NCBI RefSeq assembly: GCF_030732865.1
Contig: NZ_JASHKB010000004.1
Span: forward strand, 120,696 to 184,695
Source of the DNA: Roseitalea sp. MMSF_3546
GTDB taxonomy: Bacteria; Pseudomonadota; Alphaproteobacteria; Rhizobiales; Rhizobiaceae
Length of the DNA: 64,000 nucleotides
Reading direction: 5' to 3'
Position 1 is the stretch's first letter; every line of letters begins with the position of its first letter. The notes beneath the pieces were generated by a model. That model did no database searches. It had not been told where the DNA came from and saw only the letters and a program-made list of their open reading frames with translations. Position numbers and translations under genes: made by a program. Shown here in pieces: positions 27,292 through 36,738 of this stretch.

Positions 27292-28362
27292 TCACGGGCC
27301 GAGGCTCCGCGCGATCGTCCGAAGCCCTTGTTGGGCCAGCGCGGTAATCCGCGCGTCGGAGGGCCCTGGCGCGGTCGACGGTGCCGCTTCCAGCACAGCG
27401 CCCAGCGGCGCCGGCCTGTCCCAGGCGACCGGCAGATGCGGCCAGCCCATGGCTCGGGCGAGATCGGCGATCACCGAACCGTCCCGGACGATCGGGATCG
27501 CGCCGGCCTGCACCGCACGGCCGAACACGCCCGATGCCTGATCGTAGCGGGGCTGGTAACAACACCAGACGAACCGGGCGATGCCGTAAAGGCTCGCCAG
27601 TTCCCGATCGGTGACGAAGCGGTCGAACACCAGGGCGCCTCGTCTTTGAAGGGCCCGAACGAGAGGCCGGCACTCGGGCGCGACGCGGCCGGCGATGACG
27701 ACGACGAAGCGGTCCGCGCAGGCCGGATCGCGGTCGACCATGGACAAGAGGCGGGCGAGCCCCTTGATCGGGGTGACGGTGCCAAGCGCGGCAAGAACGG
27801 CGCGACCACCCGCCATGGCGCGCACCGTTTCGGACAGCGGTGTGGCCGGCCAGTGGCCGGCGCCGCCAAGGCCGAACCCGTCCCAGGATTGCGGGTCGTG
27901 CAGCCAGCCGGTCGCGACCTGCGCATAGCACGCACGCACGGCAAAGGGCACGATCGTCAGGACGGCGATGCCGGGCACTCGGCGCAGCGCGGCAAAGGCC
28001 AGTCGCCGGGCGTGGCTGTTCGGCCGGCTCGCCTCGAAACAGGCCTGGGGACGGAGCATGAGTGCGACCGTGCGCCGCCTTGCGACCGCACGCGCCAATG
28101 CCACCGCGAAGAAGCCGAGCGGCTGGTCGTCGAGCGTGGCGAAAACGAGGTTGCGGGCGCGAAGGAGCATCCATGCCCGGCGCGGGCCGATGGTGCCGGT
28201 CGAACGGGCAAGGCCCAGGCGCTCGGAAAGCAGCGCCTGATAGATGGCACGGTGCCCGTTCGGCGTTGCCACATGAACCAGCCCCTCTGCCCGCCCGGCA
28301 AGGGCTTGCGGTCGCCGCGGGGCCGGCTTTGCGACAGGTTCGATGGGATCGGTGAGGGCCAT
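27292..28362 (-). CDS. Glycosyltransferase, low-similarity GT-B
   Basis: A 356-residue protein in the exopolysaccharide operon. The C-terminal half has the nucleotide-sugar domain (ALGTVTPIKGLARLLSMV, RFVVVIAGRVAPE, then LYGIARFVWCCYQPRYDQASGVFGRAVQAG), so it is a GT-B glycosyltransferase, though it is short and the N-terminal acceptor domain is weakly recognisable. It starts at ATG 28362, 4 bp after the flippase gene. Its sugar and linkage are unknown. Confidence 0.75.
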   Translation of the reverse strand: MALTDPIEPVAKPAPRRPQALAGRAEGLVHVATPNGHRAIYQALLSERLGLARSTGTIGPRRAWMLLRARNLVFATLDDQPLGFFAVALARAVARRRTVALMLRPQACFEASRPNSHARRLAFAALRRVPGIAVLTIVPFAVRACYAQVATGWLHDPQSWDGFGLGGAGHWPATPLSETVRAMAGGRAVLAALGTVTPIKGLARLLSMVDRDPACADRFVVVIAGRVAPECRPLVRALQRRGALVFDRFVTDRELASLYGIARFVWCCYQPRYDQASGVFGRAVQAGAIPIVRDGSVIADLARAMGWPHLPVAWDRPAPLGAVLEAAPSTAPGPSDARITALAQQGLRTIARSLGP

Positions 28363-28366
28363 GGCG

Positions 28367-29806
28367 TCAGCCGAACCCGGCGACGATGACCGCGCCAAGC
28401 AGGGCGAGGCCAGCCATCGAGACAGCGACAGGGCGCGCGTCGGCGACCTCGTGCAGGCGCAGGCCGAAATGCCGCAGATTGCCGAACACGACGACCAGCG
28501 TGCCGAGCGCCTGTCCCAGCGCGATGCCGGCGATGCCGGCAAGATCGCCGATGGCCCAGCCGGCCCAGCCGCCGGCGAGCGCGCCGCCTGCGCCCATGAC
28601 GAACGCGCCGGCGATGTTCCAGCGCAGGACGCCGGCACCGACCGCGTAGTGATGAATGCCGACGCTCTGGGTGTTGGCGAGATAGGCCGGCACGACAATG
28701 GCGGTGGCGAGGATGAAGATCGGGTCGATCGCGCCGAACAGCACGAGGCTGACCAGCGGCGCGGCCAGGCAGACCATCGCCATGAGCGCCACCGTTCCCC
28801 ATGCGATCCAGACATTCGCCCGGCGCATCAGCGCGGCCGCCTGCCCGCCCGGGCCGGTGCGTGCGAAGGCCGGCACCAGCGGCAGCGCAGCCGCGAGCAC
28901 GAGCCCGCGCGCGCGGTCGACGAAGCGGTTGGCAAGCTCGTAGGTCGCCAGCAAAGCGAGACCGCCGAACTGGTTGATCACGATCCTGGCCAGCGGCTCG
29001 CGCATCTGCGCGGCCAGGTTCGCCAGTTGCAGGCGGCCGCCATAGCCCAGCGCCTCGCGCAGGGCCGGCCGGCTGAGCGTCGTCGGCAGCCAGCGCAAAC
29101 CCGGCAGCCGGCGCATCAGGACCGCCCGGCCGGTCGCAAGCACCGTGGCCGCTTCCCCGGCGCGGGCCAGAGCCAGGCCGAACACGCCCTGCCCCGGCAC
29201 GAGCGCGATGGCCAAGGCAACGAAGACGGCGCGGCCGGCCAGCGTCACCAGAGCGCGCAGATCGGTGCGCTGCAGGCCATCGAGCGCGCTGGTGGCCGCC
29301 GTAGCCAGAACGGACAGGTAAAGGACGGTCAGCGCGACGGGAAAGAGCGCCATCGCCTGGCCGTGAAGGGCGGGCTCGACCATGGCGCGGACGGCCCAGG
29401 CCAGCGGGATCGCGGCGAGAAGAACCACGACGGCATAAAGGGCGCCGAGAAATGCCAGGACGGTGTCGGCCAGCGCACGCGCCTTGTCGAGGTCGCGGCG
29501 GCCATGGGCTCGGGCGATGAGGCGCGCCAGTGCGCCGGCACCGGACAGATCGGCGAGCCGGGCGAGCCCGGTCACGCCGATTATCAGGACCCACAGCCCA
29601 AGGGCGGCGCGGCCGTGCCAATGCAGCACCAGCGCGTAGACAATGAAGATCGCGCCCATGGCGGCGAGGGCATCGATGAGCGACAGCGCCCCGTTGCGAC
29701 CGAGGCCGGGGGCGCGCAACCGGCCGGTCAACCCCCGGGGAACGAGGCCGGACGGGACCCCCGGCCGCACCCGGCCGGCGAGTGCGGGTCCCTCGCCGCC
29801 GACCAT
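28367..29806 (-). CDS. Polysaccharide flippase (Wzx-like, MATE/MVF superfamily)
   Basis: A 479-residue membrane protein with about 12-14 hydrophobic segments. Conserved features include the repeated Gly/Ala helices, a cytoplasmic Arg-rich loop (RLIARAHGRRDLDKAR) and FATYELANRFVDRARGLVLA-like segments. It moves undecaprenyl-linked repeat units across the inner membrane. It is packed between the priming transferase (1 bp gap) and a glycosyltransferase (4 bp gap). A first Met at 29806 gives a charged, proline-rich N-terminus of about 38 residues, so a start closer to the first helix (MGAIFIVYALVLHW, residue 50) is possible. Confidence 0.9.
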   Translation of the reverse strand: MVGGEGPALAGRVRPGVPSGLVPRGLTGRLRAPGLGRNGALSLIDALAAMGAIFIVYALVLHWHGRAALGLWVLIIGVTGLARLADLSGAGALARLIARAHGRRDLDKARALADTVLAFLGALYAVVVLLAAIPLAWAVRAMVEPALHGQAMALFPVALTVLYLSVLATAATSALDGLQRTDLRALVTLAGRAVFVALAIALVPGQGVFGLALARAGEAATVLATGRAVLMRRLPGLRWLPTTLSRPALREALGYGGRLQLANLAAQMREPLARIVINQFGGLALLATYELANRFVDRARGLVLAAALPLVPAFARTGPGGQAAALMRRANVWIAWGTVALMAMVCLAAPLVSLVLFGAIDPIFILATAIVVPAYLANTQSVGIHHYAVGAGVLRWNIAGAFVMGAGGALAGGWAGWAIGDLAGIAGIALGQALGTLVVVFGNLRHFGLRLHEVADARPVAVSMAGLALLGAVIVAGFG

Positions 29807-29807
29807 G

Positions 29808-31079
29808 TCACTTGGCCCCGGCGCCCGAGACGATGATGCGCACCGTCTTGATGGCGATCAGAAGGTCGAGCCAGGCCGACAGGTTCTTGATGTAGTAAAG
29901 GTCGTAGCCGAGCTTGCGCCGCATATCGGCATCGGCGAGCACATGGCCCTGATTGACCTGCGCCCAGCCGGTCAGGCCCGGCCGCACCGAGTAGCGATAG
30001 CGATAGAACGGCAGTTGCGTCTCGTAGCGTTCGCCGGGCACCTGCTGCTCGGGTCGCGGCCCGATCAGGGTCATCTCGCCGCGCAGGACGTTGACGATCT
30101 GGGGCAGTTCGTCGAGGCGATGCCGGCGCAAGAAGCGGCCAAGCCGGGTTATCTGCGGTCCATTGCCTGCTGCTCGCTGGCGCATGGTGCGGAACTTGAG
30201 CAGGGTGAAGGGTCTGCCGCGCAGGCCGATGCGCCTCTGGCGGAAAAGTGCCGGCCTGCCATCGGCGGCAACGACCAAGAGCCACAACAGGCCCAGGGCG
30301 CTGGCCCAAAGGGGCGACAATGCGGTCAGAACGACAAGATCGAGGAGCCGCTTGGTGCCCAGATAGTCGAGCCTGGGCGTCACCGAGGCGATGTTGCCGT
30401 CCGCCAGATGCTCCAGCGTGACCTCGCCCGTAAGGTGCTCGATCACCTCCTTGGCGTGGTAGACGGGCACGTCGTCGAGCGCGCGATCGGCGATGAAGCG
30501 CTGCCAGACGGGCCCGTGATCATGGCGCAGATCGGCAAGATAGGCATCGATGCCAGCGACCGGTTCGGGTCCCACAAGCGGCGTCCATCGTACCCCGGAC
30601 GTCCTGGGCAGACCCGCAACATCGCCGCCCGGGATGATGCCGATGCGCACGATGCCCGAACGGCGCATGAGCCAGGCAATGGCCACGAACCACAGGCAGG
30701 TCAGCGCCGCCGCCGCGAGCAGCACGGCGCGGTTGTGCTCGATGGCGAACAGCGCCAGAAAGGCAAAGGCAGCGCCGAAGGCGAGCAGGATCGACCAGAT
30801 GGCCGAGGCGGCAAAACGCACGCCGGGAAACCGGTTCAGGCGCCGCCAGCCGAAACAGGCAAGACCGACCGCCACCGCCGATGCCCATGCGCTGGCCATG
30901 GCGGCGGGGTCCAGCCGAAGCGGCAGGGCGAACTGGCCCGTGGCGAGAAGCGGTATGCCGACGGCAAGAGCCAGCGCCATGGGCCACTTGAAGACGATCC
31001 GCCACAGCACGGTCATGCGCAGCGGCGACGCGCGGCCGGCCAGGGCATAGGAATTGAAGCCGAAAGCGTCGCCATCCAT
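29808..31079 (-). CDS. Priming sugar transferase (polyisoprenyl-phosphate hexose-1-phosphate transferase)
   Basis: A 423-residue enzyme that starts exopolysaccharide units by moving sugar-1-phosphate to undecaprenyl phosphate. N-terminal ~150 residues have four or five membrane segments; the C-terminal PF02397-type domain (about 225-423) has KRLLDLVVLTALSPLWA, RQRRIGLRGRPFTLLKFRTM, LDELPQIVNVLRGEMTLIGP and SVRPGLTGWAQVNQ. This matches WbaP/ExoY-type enzymes. ATG 31079 follows a GAGGAG site. The reading frame continues upstream but that part does not resemble protein. Confidence 0.94.
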   Translation of the reverse strand: MDGDAFGFNSYALAGRASPLRMTVLWRIVFKWPMALALAVGIPLLATGQFALPLRLDPAAMASAWASAVAVGLACFGWRRLNRFPGVRFAASAIWSILLAFGAAFAFLALFAIEHNRAVLLAAAALTCLWFVAIAWLMRRSGIVRIGIIPGGDVAGLPRTSGVRWTPLVGPEPVAGIDAYLADLRHDHGPVWQRFIADRALDDVPVYHAKEVIEHLTGEVTLEHLADGNIASVTPRLDYLGTKRLLDLVVLTALSPLWASALGLLWLLVVAADGRPALFRQRRIGLRGRPFTLLKFRTMRQRAAGNGPQITRLGRFLRRHRLDELPQIVNVLRGEMTLIGPRPEQQVPGERYETQLPFYRYRYSVRPGLTGWAQVNQGHVLADADMRRKLGYDLYYIKNLSAWLDLLIAIKTVRIIVSGAGAK

Positions 31080-31243
31080 CTCAAACGCTCCTCGCGCCTG
31101 ACGTGCATCGCGGACGGCGTTGGCCGTTGCCCCGTTCCGTGCCCGACGCGTTGCGACGACTCCGAACACCAGTCGCAAACAGCGTCGGGCACGGCGGGCC
31201 CTGCTCGAGCCTGGCAAGGAACGCGCCAGTACGAAGGTCGAGC

Positions 31244-33577
31244 TCAGGCAAGGTGACCTCTCACATCCGGCATGAAGGGTCCGGCGTCATGATCGGGAAC
31301 GGGACCGGTGCCGCGGGCGCCGTGCCAGCGCCGGCTGGACCGACGACGCTGATCGGCGCGACGGTCGCGGCTGCGCGCTTGCGTGCGCGGCTGCTCGACC
31401 GGCTTGCGGGCATGCCTTGCGGGCAGGCGGGTCATGGCAAAGCCGACCGGATCGGCACCGACGGCCTGAAGACGCTTGAGCGCATCGCCGACATCGGCGC
31501 GGCGGGTCCCGGTGGCGGCGATCACGAAAAGGGTCGCATCGGTCCAGCGCGCAAGCGCCGTTGCGTCCGAGATGCCGTCGACGGCGGGCGCATCGATGAT
31601 CACCAGATCGTATCGATGCCGGCAATAGTCGATCATCAGACCCATGCGGTCGGAGGCAAGCAGGCTGGCGGGACTGGGCGGCAAAGTGCCGGAGGTGACG
31701 AAATCCACCCGCCGGGCGGCACTGCGTCGGAAAACCGGCGTGCGGATACTGTCCCGGGCGGTGTTCGTGAGCACGTTGCTCAGGCCAAAGGCATTGTCGG
31801 CCCTGAACAGGGTATGCAGGCGCGGGGCGCGCATGTCGGCATCGATGAGCAGGACGCGCCGATCGATGGCGGCGAACTGTTGCGCCAGCAGGAAGGCCAG
31901 CGCGGTCTTGCCCTCGCCCGGCACCGCGCTGGTGATCAGCAGCGTGCGCATGGCATGTTCGCCGATCGAGGCCTGGAGCGAACCGCGCAGGATGTGGTGG
32001 GCTTCGTTGAGCTGGGCATTGCCGGCCAGCAACGCCTCCTCGAACCGTTTGGCACCGACGCTCGGGATCAGGCCGAGCACGGGCAGGCCGAATGCATGCT
32101 CGACGTCGTCGGGTCCGGCAAAGGCGTCGTTGCGGGCTTCGCGCACATAGATGGCGGCGATGCTGACGAAGCCCGCCATGAGAAGCGACAGACCGAGATT
32201 GAGGAGCGGCCGCGGAGAGGCCGGCTGGAGCGGCACGGCCGCCGGATCGATGACCGACGCGCCGGCACGGCGCAGATCCGCGCCCACGGAGACATCGTTG
32301 AGCGCGGCGACAAGCTGTTCGTATTGCGCCCGGGCCAGATCGACCTGGCGCCTGAGAATGGTGTAGCGGACGTTCTTGCGCTCGAAGTCGATCTGTCGGC
32401 TTTCCAGCGCGGCGCGTTCGGCGCCCAAGGCATCGACCTGCGCGCGCGCCTGGTCGCGCTGCAGGCGGACCGACTGTGCAAGCTCGGCGACCTGTCCGGA
32501 GATCTGGCGCTCGAGTTCACCGATCTGCGCCGACAGGCGTCGCATTTCGGGATAGCCGGGCTTGAGGGTCGTCTGGCGCTGGCGATAGGCGGCGCGCAGC
32601 CGCATGAGTTCGCGGCGGGTGGCCTGGATCGTTTCGCTGGCAAAGACCTGCGGCAGGGAAACCGCGGCACCGCTTTCGATCTGGGCGACAAGCCGGTCAA
32701 GATCGCGCCAGCGTTCGCGCGCCTCGCTCAGACGGGTGCTCACCCGATCGATGCTCTCCAGGATCATCGCCCTTTCATCGGCGTCGAGGGTGATGCCCGC
32801 CTGGCGCGCATAATCGATGAGCGCCAGTTCGGACCGTTCGAGCCGCTGGCTCGCGGTGCCGACCTGCGCCGACAGAAACTCGCGCACGATCGCGGACGCA
32901 TGCTCGCGGCGGTCGAGCGACTGCTCGAGGAAGCTGGCCACGGCCTGATTAACGATGCGCGCCGCCAGTTGCGGGTCGCCATGCCGGAAGGCGATCTCGA
33001 CGATGGCGGTGTCGCGCACGGCCGAGACCGTCAGACCGTCGGCAAGACGGTCGATCGCCCGTTGGCGCGCGGTTTCGGCCCACTGCCCGGCGGGACCGGC
33101 CGCGGCCGAACCCACGCCGGCGCTGGCGAAGCGGTCGATCAGGGCCGAAACCGACCCGGCGGCGAGAAAGCCCTCATGCCCGGTCAGATCGAGCGCCTCG
33201 ACCACCCTGCCGGCAAGGTCGCGCGAGACCAGCCGGGACCGGGCCGTCTCGACGGCACGCAAACCAGGATCGGCCGCGGCAATGCCCAGTTCGGCGATTT
33301 CGCCGGTATCGGGCGCGACGATCTCGATCTTCGAGACCGCGCGATAGACCGGTGTCTGAACCAGCGTGATGAGCGCGCCCAGCAGCAGGCAGACCGAAAC
33401 ACTCGCCGTGATCGTCCAGCGATGGCGCCAGGCCAGCTTCGAAAGCATGATCGGATCGACGACAATCATGTCGTCGCCAGGCTGCCCGCGCCCGTCACAA
33501 TGGTGGCAGACCGGTCCACCGGCAAAGGCGCGCGCGGCAGGGGCGCCCGTGTGCGCACGCCGCGTGGCGATGCTCAT
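31244..33577 (-). CDS. Exopolysaccharide chain-length determinant with BY-kinase-like ATPase domain
   Basis: A 777-residue Wzc/ExoP-like protein. Residues about 33-60 hold a first membrane helix (TITASVSVCLLLGALITLVQ), then a long periplasmic coiled-coil region, a second membrane helix near 465-485, and a cytoplasmic ATPase: Walker A GEGKT (554-558), A' IDADM (578-582), Walker B LVIIDAP (658-664). The last ~115 residues have no Tyr, so the usual C-terminal Tyr cluster of Wzc tyrosine autokinases is absent; autophosphorylation may be reduced or different. It is the first gene of the cluster. The start ATG 33577 was chosen for its position; upstream frame is not protein-like. Confidence 0.9.
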   Translation of the reverse strand: MSIATRRAHTGAPAARAFAGGPVCHHCDGRGQPGDDMIVVDPIMLSKLAWRHRWTITASVSVCLLLGALITLVQTPVYRAVSKIEIVAPDTGEIAELGIAAADPGLRAVETARSRLVSRDLAGRVVEALDLTGHEGFLAAGSVSALIDRFASAGVGSAAAGPAGQWAETARQRAIDRLADGLTVSAVRDTAIVEIAFRHGDPQLAARIVNQAVASFLEQSLDRREHASAIVREFLSAQVGTASQRLERSELALIDYARQAGITLDADERAMILESIDRVSTRLSEARERWRDLDRLVAQIESGAAVSLPQVFASETIQATRRELMRLRAAYRQRQTTLKPGYPEMRRLSAQIGELERQISGQVAELAQSVRLQRDQARAQVDALGAERAALESRQIDFERKNVRYTILRRQVDLARAQYEQLVAALNDVSVGADLRRAGASVIDPAAVPLQPASPRPLLNLGLSLLMAGFVSIAAIYVREARNDAFAGPDDVEHAFGLPVLGLIPSVGAKRFEEALLAGNAQLNEAHHILRGSLQASIGEHAMRTLLITSAVPGEGKTALAFLLAQQFAAIDRRVLLIDADMRAPRLHTLFRADNAFGLSNVLTNTARDSIRTPVFRRSAARRVDFVTSGTLPPSPASLLASDRMGLMIDYCRHRYDLVIIDAPAVDGISDATALARWTDATLFVIAATGTRRADVGDALKRLQAVGADPVGFAMTRLPARHARKPVEQPRTQARSRDRRADQRRRSSRRWHGARGTGPVPDHDAGPFMPDVRGHLA

Positions 33578-34145
33578 CGAGCCGCCCCGGTCTCGATCCG
33601 ATGGCGATGATGCCGCGCAGGCAAATCGGAACCGCGAACAAGACTGGAAGGAGCCGTCAAAGCCGGATCGCAGATACAACTATAGAGTATCGAATAGGCT
33701 TTTCTGAACCGAACAAAATCGACTGTGACACGCGCACTCATTACACCGCCTGCCCCGATATCATTGTTTATAATTTACATTAAATTTCAGTTGTTATTTG
33801 CAGGCAATTGGCCTCGTGTTGAATTTAGACTAAAGTATGAAAGATTTTTTACGTCTTGTCAGATTTCTTACAGACGTTGCCTTGCGATCTATATTTAACA
33901 TTGCATTCGCGCAAGCAACACGACCAGGAGTGGCAGGATTTTCTTCCGGTCGGCGAAAGGTAGACCGATTTTGACGCGATCGCATGCGTCGCGGGGAACC
34001 GGATACCGGATCAGCCGCCACTCGCTCCGGCTGCGGTGCGATCGGGCACGCAACCGGCCGACGCGCCAGGGAACGGCGCCCGTCCGCCGAGCCCGGCCCG
34101 ATCTGCGGCCGACACGCGCGCGAGGCGGGCCGGCCAGGGCACGCC
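33578..34145. promoter_or_regulatory. AT-rich leader and promoter region of the exopolysaccharide cluster
   Basis: About 570 bp with no credible ORF. The stretch 33680-33905 is strikingly AT-rich against a high-GC background and full of T-A steps, as expected for MucR-bound promoters. On the minus strand, TTGTTC near 33715 and TATTCG near 33696 could be a -35/-10 pair ahead of the cluster. The other side (33905-34145) is GC-rich and shows nothing I can name; it ends with the stop of the convergent aldo/keto reductase gene. Confidence 0.6.
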
Positions 34146-35177
34146 TCAGACCTCTTCGGACGATCGCGCCCACAGATTGATCGGCATGTCGCGGGCGTGC
34201 TCGTCGATCCGGGCCAGTTCGTCGTCGCTGAACTCGAGATTTTCGACCGCGCCCACGCAGTCGGCAACCTGTTCGGGCCGCGAGGCACCGATCAGCGCGG
34301 AGGTGATGCGGCCATGGCGCAGCACCCAGGCAATCGCCATCTGGGCCAGTGTCTGGCCGCGCTCGGCGGCGATCTCGTTGAGGCCTGCGATGGCAGGCAG
34401 GCATCTTTCGATCTGGGCCGGGTCGAGCGACTTGTCCTGGCTGGCACGGCTGTCCCGGGGAATGCCGCCGAGATATTTCTTCGTGAGCAATCCCTGGGCG
34501 AGCGGCGTGAAGGCGATCGAGCCGACGCCGAGTTCCTCCAGCGTCTCGCGCAGGCCGTCCCGCTCCACCCAGCGGTTGAGCATGTTGTAGGAGGGCTGGT
34601 GGATCAGGCACGGCGTGCCAAGGTCCTCAAGGATCGCCACCGCCTCGCGGGTGCGGCGGGCATTGTAGGAGGAGATCCCCACATAGAGCGCCCGCCCGGA
34701 ACGCACGATATGGTCGAGCGCGCCCATGGTTTCCTCGAGCGGCGTTTCGGGGTCGAAGCGGTGCGAATAGAAGATGTCGACATAGTCCAGGCCCATGCGC
34801 CGGAGCGACTGGTCGCAGGAGGCGATGAGATACTTGCGGCTGCCCCATTCGCCATAGGGTCCCGGCCACATCGGATAGCCGGCCTTGGACGAGATGATCA
34901 GTTCGTCGCGATAGCCGGCGAAATCGCTGCGCAGGATGTCGCCAAAGGCCTCTTCGGCGCTGCCGGGCGGCGGACCGTAATTGTTGGCAAGATCGAAATG
35001 GGTGATGCCGTGGTCGAAGGCGGTGCGGCAGATGGCGCGGCGGGTGTCGTGGCGCGTGTCGTCGCCGAAATTGTGCCACAGGCCGAGCGAAACGACCGGC
35101 AGTTTGAGCCCGGAGCGGCCGCAGCGGCGATAGACCATGGTGTCGTAGCGGGTCTGGGCGGGATGATAGGTGTGCAA
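34146..35177 (-). CDS. Aldo/keto reductase, L-glyceraldehyde 3-phosphate reductase type
   Basis: A 343-residue enzyme very similar in layout to E. coli YghZ (346 residues): HFDLANNYGPPPGSAEEAFG, SSKAGYPMWPGPYG, FYSHRFD and the long C-terminal helix are shared. It reduces aldehydes, including L-glyceraldehyde 3-phosphate and possibly methylglyoxal, with NADPH. The best start is TTG at 35177, because GGGAGG lies 6 bp upstream and the N-terminus then reads LHTYHPAQTRYDTMVYRR as in relatives; the frame continues to ATG 35312 but has no ribosome site there. It stands alone. Confidence 0.92.
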   Translation of the reverse strand: MHTYHPAQTRYDTMVYRRCGRSGLKLPVVSLGLWHNFGDDTRHDTRRAICRTAFDHGITHFDLANNYGPPPGSAEEAFGDILRSDFAGYRDELIISSKAGYPMWPGPYGEWGSRKYLIASCDQSLRRMGLDYVDIFYSHRFDPETPLEETMGALDHIVRSGRALYVGISSYNARRTREAVAILEDLGTPCLIHQPSYNMLNRWVERDGLRETLEELGVGSIAFTPLAQGLLTKKYLGGIPRDSRASQDKSLDPAQIERCLPAIAGLNEIAAERGQTLAQMAIAWVLRHGRITSALIGASRPEQVADCVGAVENLEFSDDELARIDEHARDMPINLWARSSEEV

Positions 35178-35403
35178 ACGCTTGCCTCCCGATGCTTGCC
35201 TGAGAGCTGCCCGAGGATCACCGCGGCCCGACAAACCGGCCAGCAGCCCGTCGACAGTGCGGGGCGGCCCCGAGCGATGGCCCGGCATAACCCGATTGCC
35301 AGGGCCAGGCAATCGTCGTCAAAGCCGCGCTTATCATCGTGCCGGACGGATGCTATGACCATGGCGTCGGGGTGGGGGGACCCCGCCATCTCGCGGATCG
35401 CCC

Positions 35404-36282
35404 ATGGCCTATGTTCGTGTCTGCCTGTTCATGGCATTGCTGCCGGTGCCGCTCGCGGCGATCGAGTGGGCGTTTGCGGCGTCGGGTTCCGGGCTGTCGC
35501 TGCTGGACACCTCCGGCGCCGGCCAGATCACGCTTTATGTGGCGATCCTGTTGTCGATCGTCGCCTTCCAGCGGCTTGTCGCGCGCGACAGGCCCTTTGG
35601 CTATCTGGTCCATTATTTGCGCCATTGGCGGCGAGGGCTGGGCGGCTTCGTGGCGATGGCCGCCTTCACCTTCGGCGTTGCGGCCGTCTTTTTGAGCGCG
35701 GTGGGGCTGACGGGCCACCTGACCATCTCGCCGGAGGCTCTGGCACGCCTGGATGCAGCCGTCATGTTTGCCACGGTGATCGCGATACCGATCGCCTTCG
35801 TGCTCGCATTTGCCGAGGAGCTGATCTTTCGGGCCTTTCTGCTGCGCTATCTGAGGTGGAACACGACGATGCCGGTGACGGTCGGGGCAGTCGGCTTCTC
35901 GTCACTGGTCTTTGCGCTGTCGCACAATCTGGCGAGTCCGTTTTCCTGGCTGACGGCCGACCAGGGCCTGCTGTTCGTCGGGCTGTTCGTTCTGGGCGTC
36001 GTGCTGTCGATCGCATATCTGGCGACGGGCTCGCTGCTTTGCTCGACGGGCATCCATGCCGGGCTGCTGATGGTCGAGGTGACGCGGCGGACAACGGACC
36101 TGTTGGTCGTCGTTCCCGGCCATTGGCTTGCCGGTGTCGGCCAGGACGTGCGCATGGCGCCGTTGAGCTGGCTGATGTTCGCCGGGCTTGGCGCCATCGT
36201 GCTCGCCCTGCGCCGGCCGCTTGCCCGCCGCTTCGCCATCGAGCGGCCCGTGGTCAGCCGCGGCCTGGTGCGGGCACCGTAG
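35404..36282 (+). CDS. CPBP family intramembrane metalloprotease
   Basis: A 292-residue membrane protein with about eight helices. The CPBP (Abi) motifs are present: Glu138-Glu139-x3-Arg143 (AEELIFRAF), His174 in FALSHN, and His218 in TGIHAG. These match the RCE1-like glutamyl/metal-dependent intramembrane endopeptidases. Possible targets are unknown. Length is normal. It has a weak ribosome site and stands alone between the divergent aldo/keto reductase and a small ORF. Confidence 0.9.
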   Translation: MAYVRVCLFMALLPVPLAAIEWAFAASGSGLSLLDTSGAGQITLYVAILLSIVAFQRLVARDRPFGYLVHYLRHWRRGLGGFVAMAAFTFGVAAVFLSAVGLTGHLTISPEALARLDAAVMFATVIAIPIAFVLAFAEELIFRAFLLRYLRWNTTMPVTVGAVGFSSLVFALSHNLASPFSWLTADQGLLFVGLFVLGVVLSIAYLATGSLLCSTGIHAGLLMVEVTRRTTDLLVVVPGHWLAGVGQDVRMAPLSWLMFAGLGAIVLALRRPLARRFAIERPVVSRGLVRAP

Positions 36283-36527
36283 CGCCGGTCAACGAGCGCC
36301 GGCCGACCTTGCCGGCCCGAAAGGGATCAATCTTCTTCAAATGCCTTCACGCATTGCAACTATTCGTTGTTGATTCTGCCGATTTTTTAAGCAACAACGC
36401 TCCATGGGACAAGAAAAACCGTGTCTGCGCGCCCGTCTTGGCATTTCTTGTTGCAAAAAGACTCCAATTGACCATGCTACCGTTGCGTCAAGACGAACCT
36501 ATCGCCTGTCATCGCGCGGAGGAGGCA

Positions 36528-36686
36528 ATGCGCGTCACGGTTCCGTTATTGTTCGGTCGGCTCAAGATCAAGACGAAACCCGATCTGCGGCGCAGCGAGT
36601 ACTATCGCGAAGTGCCGGTCATGCAGGTCGGCAGGCTCTACTTCATCTTCAGGCCCGGCCGGGCACGCGGCAGAAGGCGGCGCTGA
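36528..36686 (+). CDS. Short basic protein
   Basis: A 52-residue frame, MRVTVPLLFGRLKIKTKPDL at the start and RPGRARGRRRR at the end, so it is strongly basic. A very strong ribosome site (GGAGGAGG at 36518-36525) precedes it by 2-3 bp, and the DNA just upstream (36320-36480) is AT-rich and promoter-like. These two signs suggest a translated gene even though it is too short for standard gene finding. No family recognised. Confidence 0.5.
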   Translation: MRVTVPLLFGRLKIKTKPDLRRSEYYREVPVMQVGRLYFIFRPGRARGRRRR

Positions 36687-36738
36687 ACCCGCCGCCGACA
36701 TGGCCCGCCATGTTCGGGCCCGGCGCATCGCGATGCGG

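Noticed and set aside
26039..28174. 711-codon version of the polymerase gene
   Set aside because: The first 310 codons overlap the glycosyltransferase on the same strand and are not protein-like; the true start is ATG 27244.
33984..36686. 900-codon plus-strand frame
   Set aside because: Runs across the aldo/keto reductase and CPBP genes on other frames; only its last 52 codons, with their own ribosome site, were kept as a small gene.
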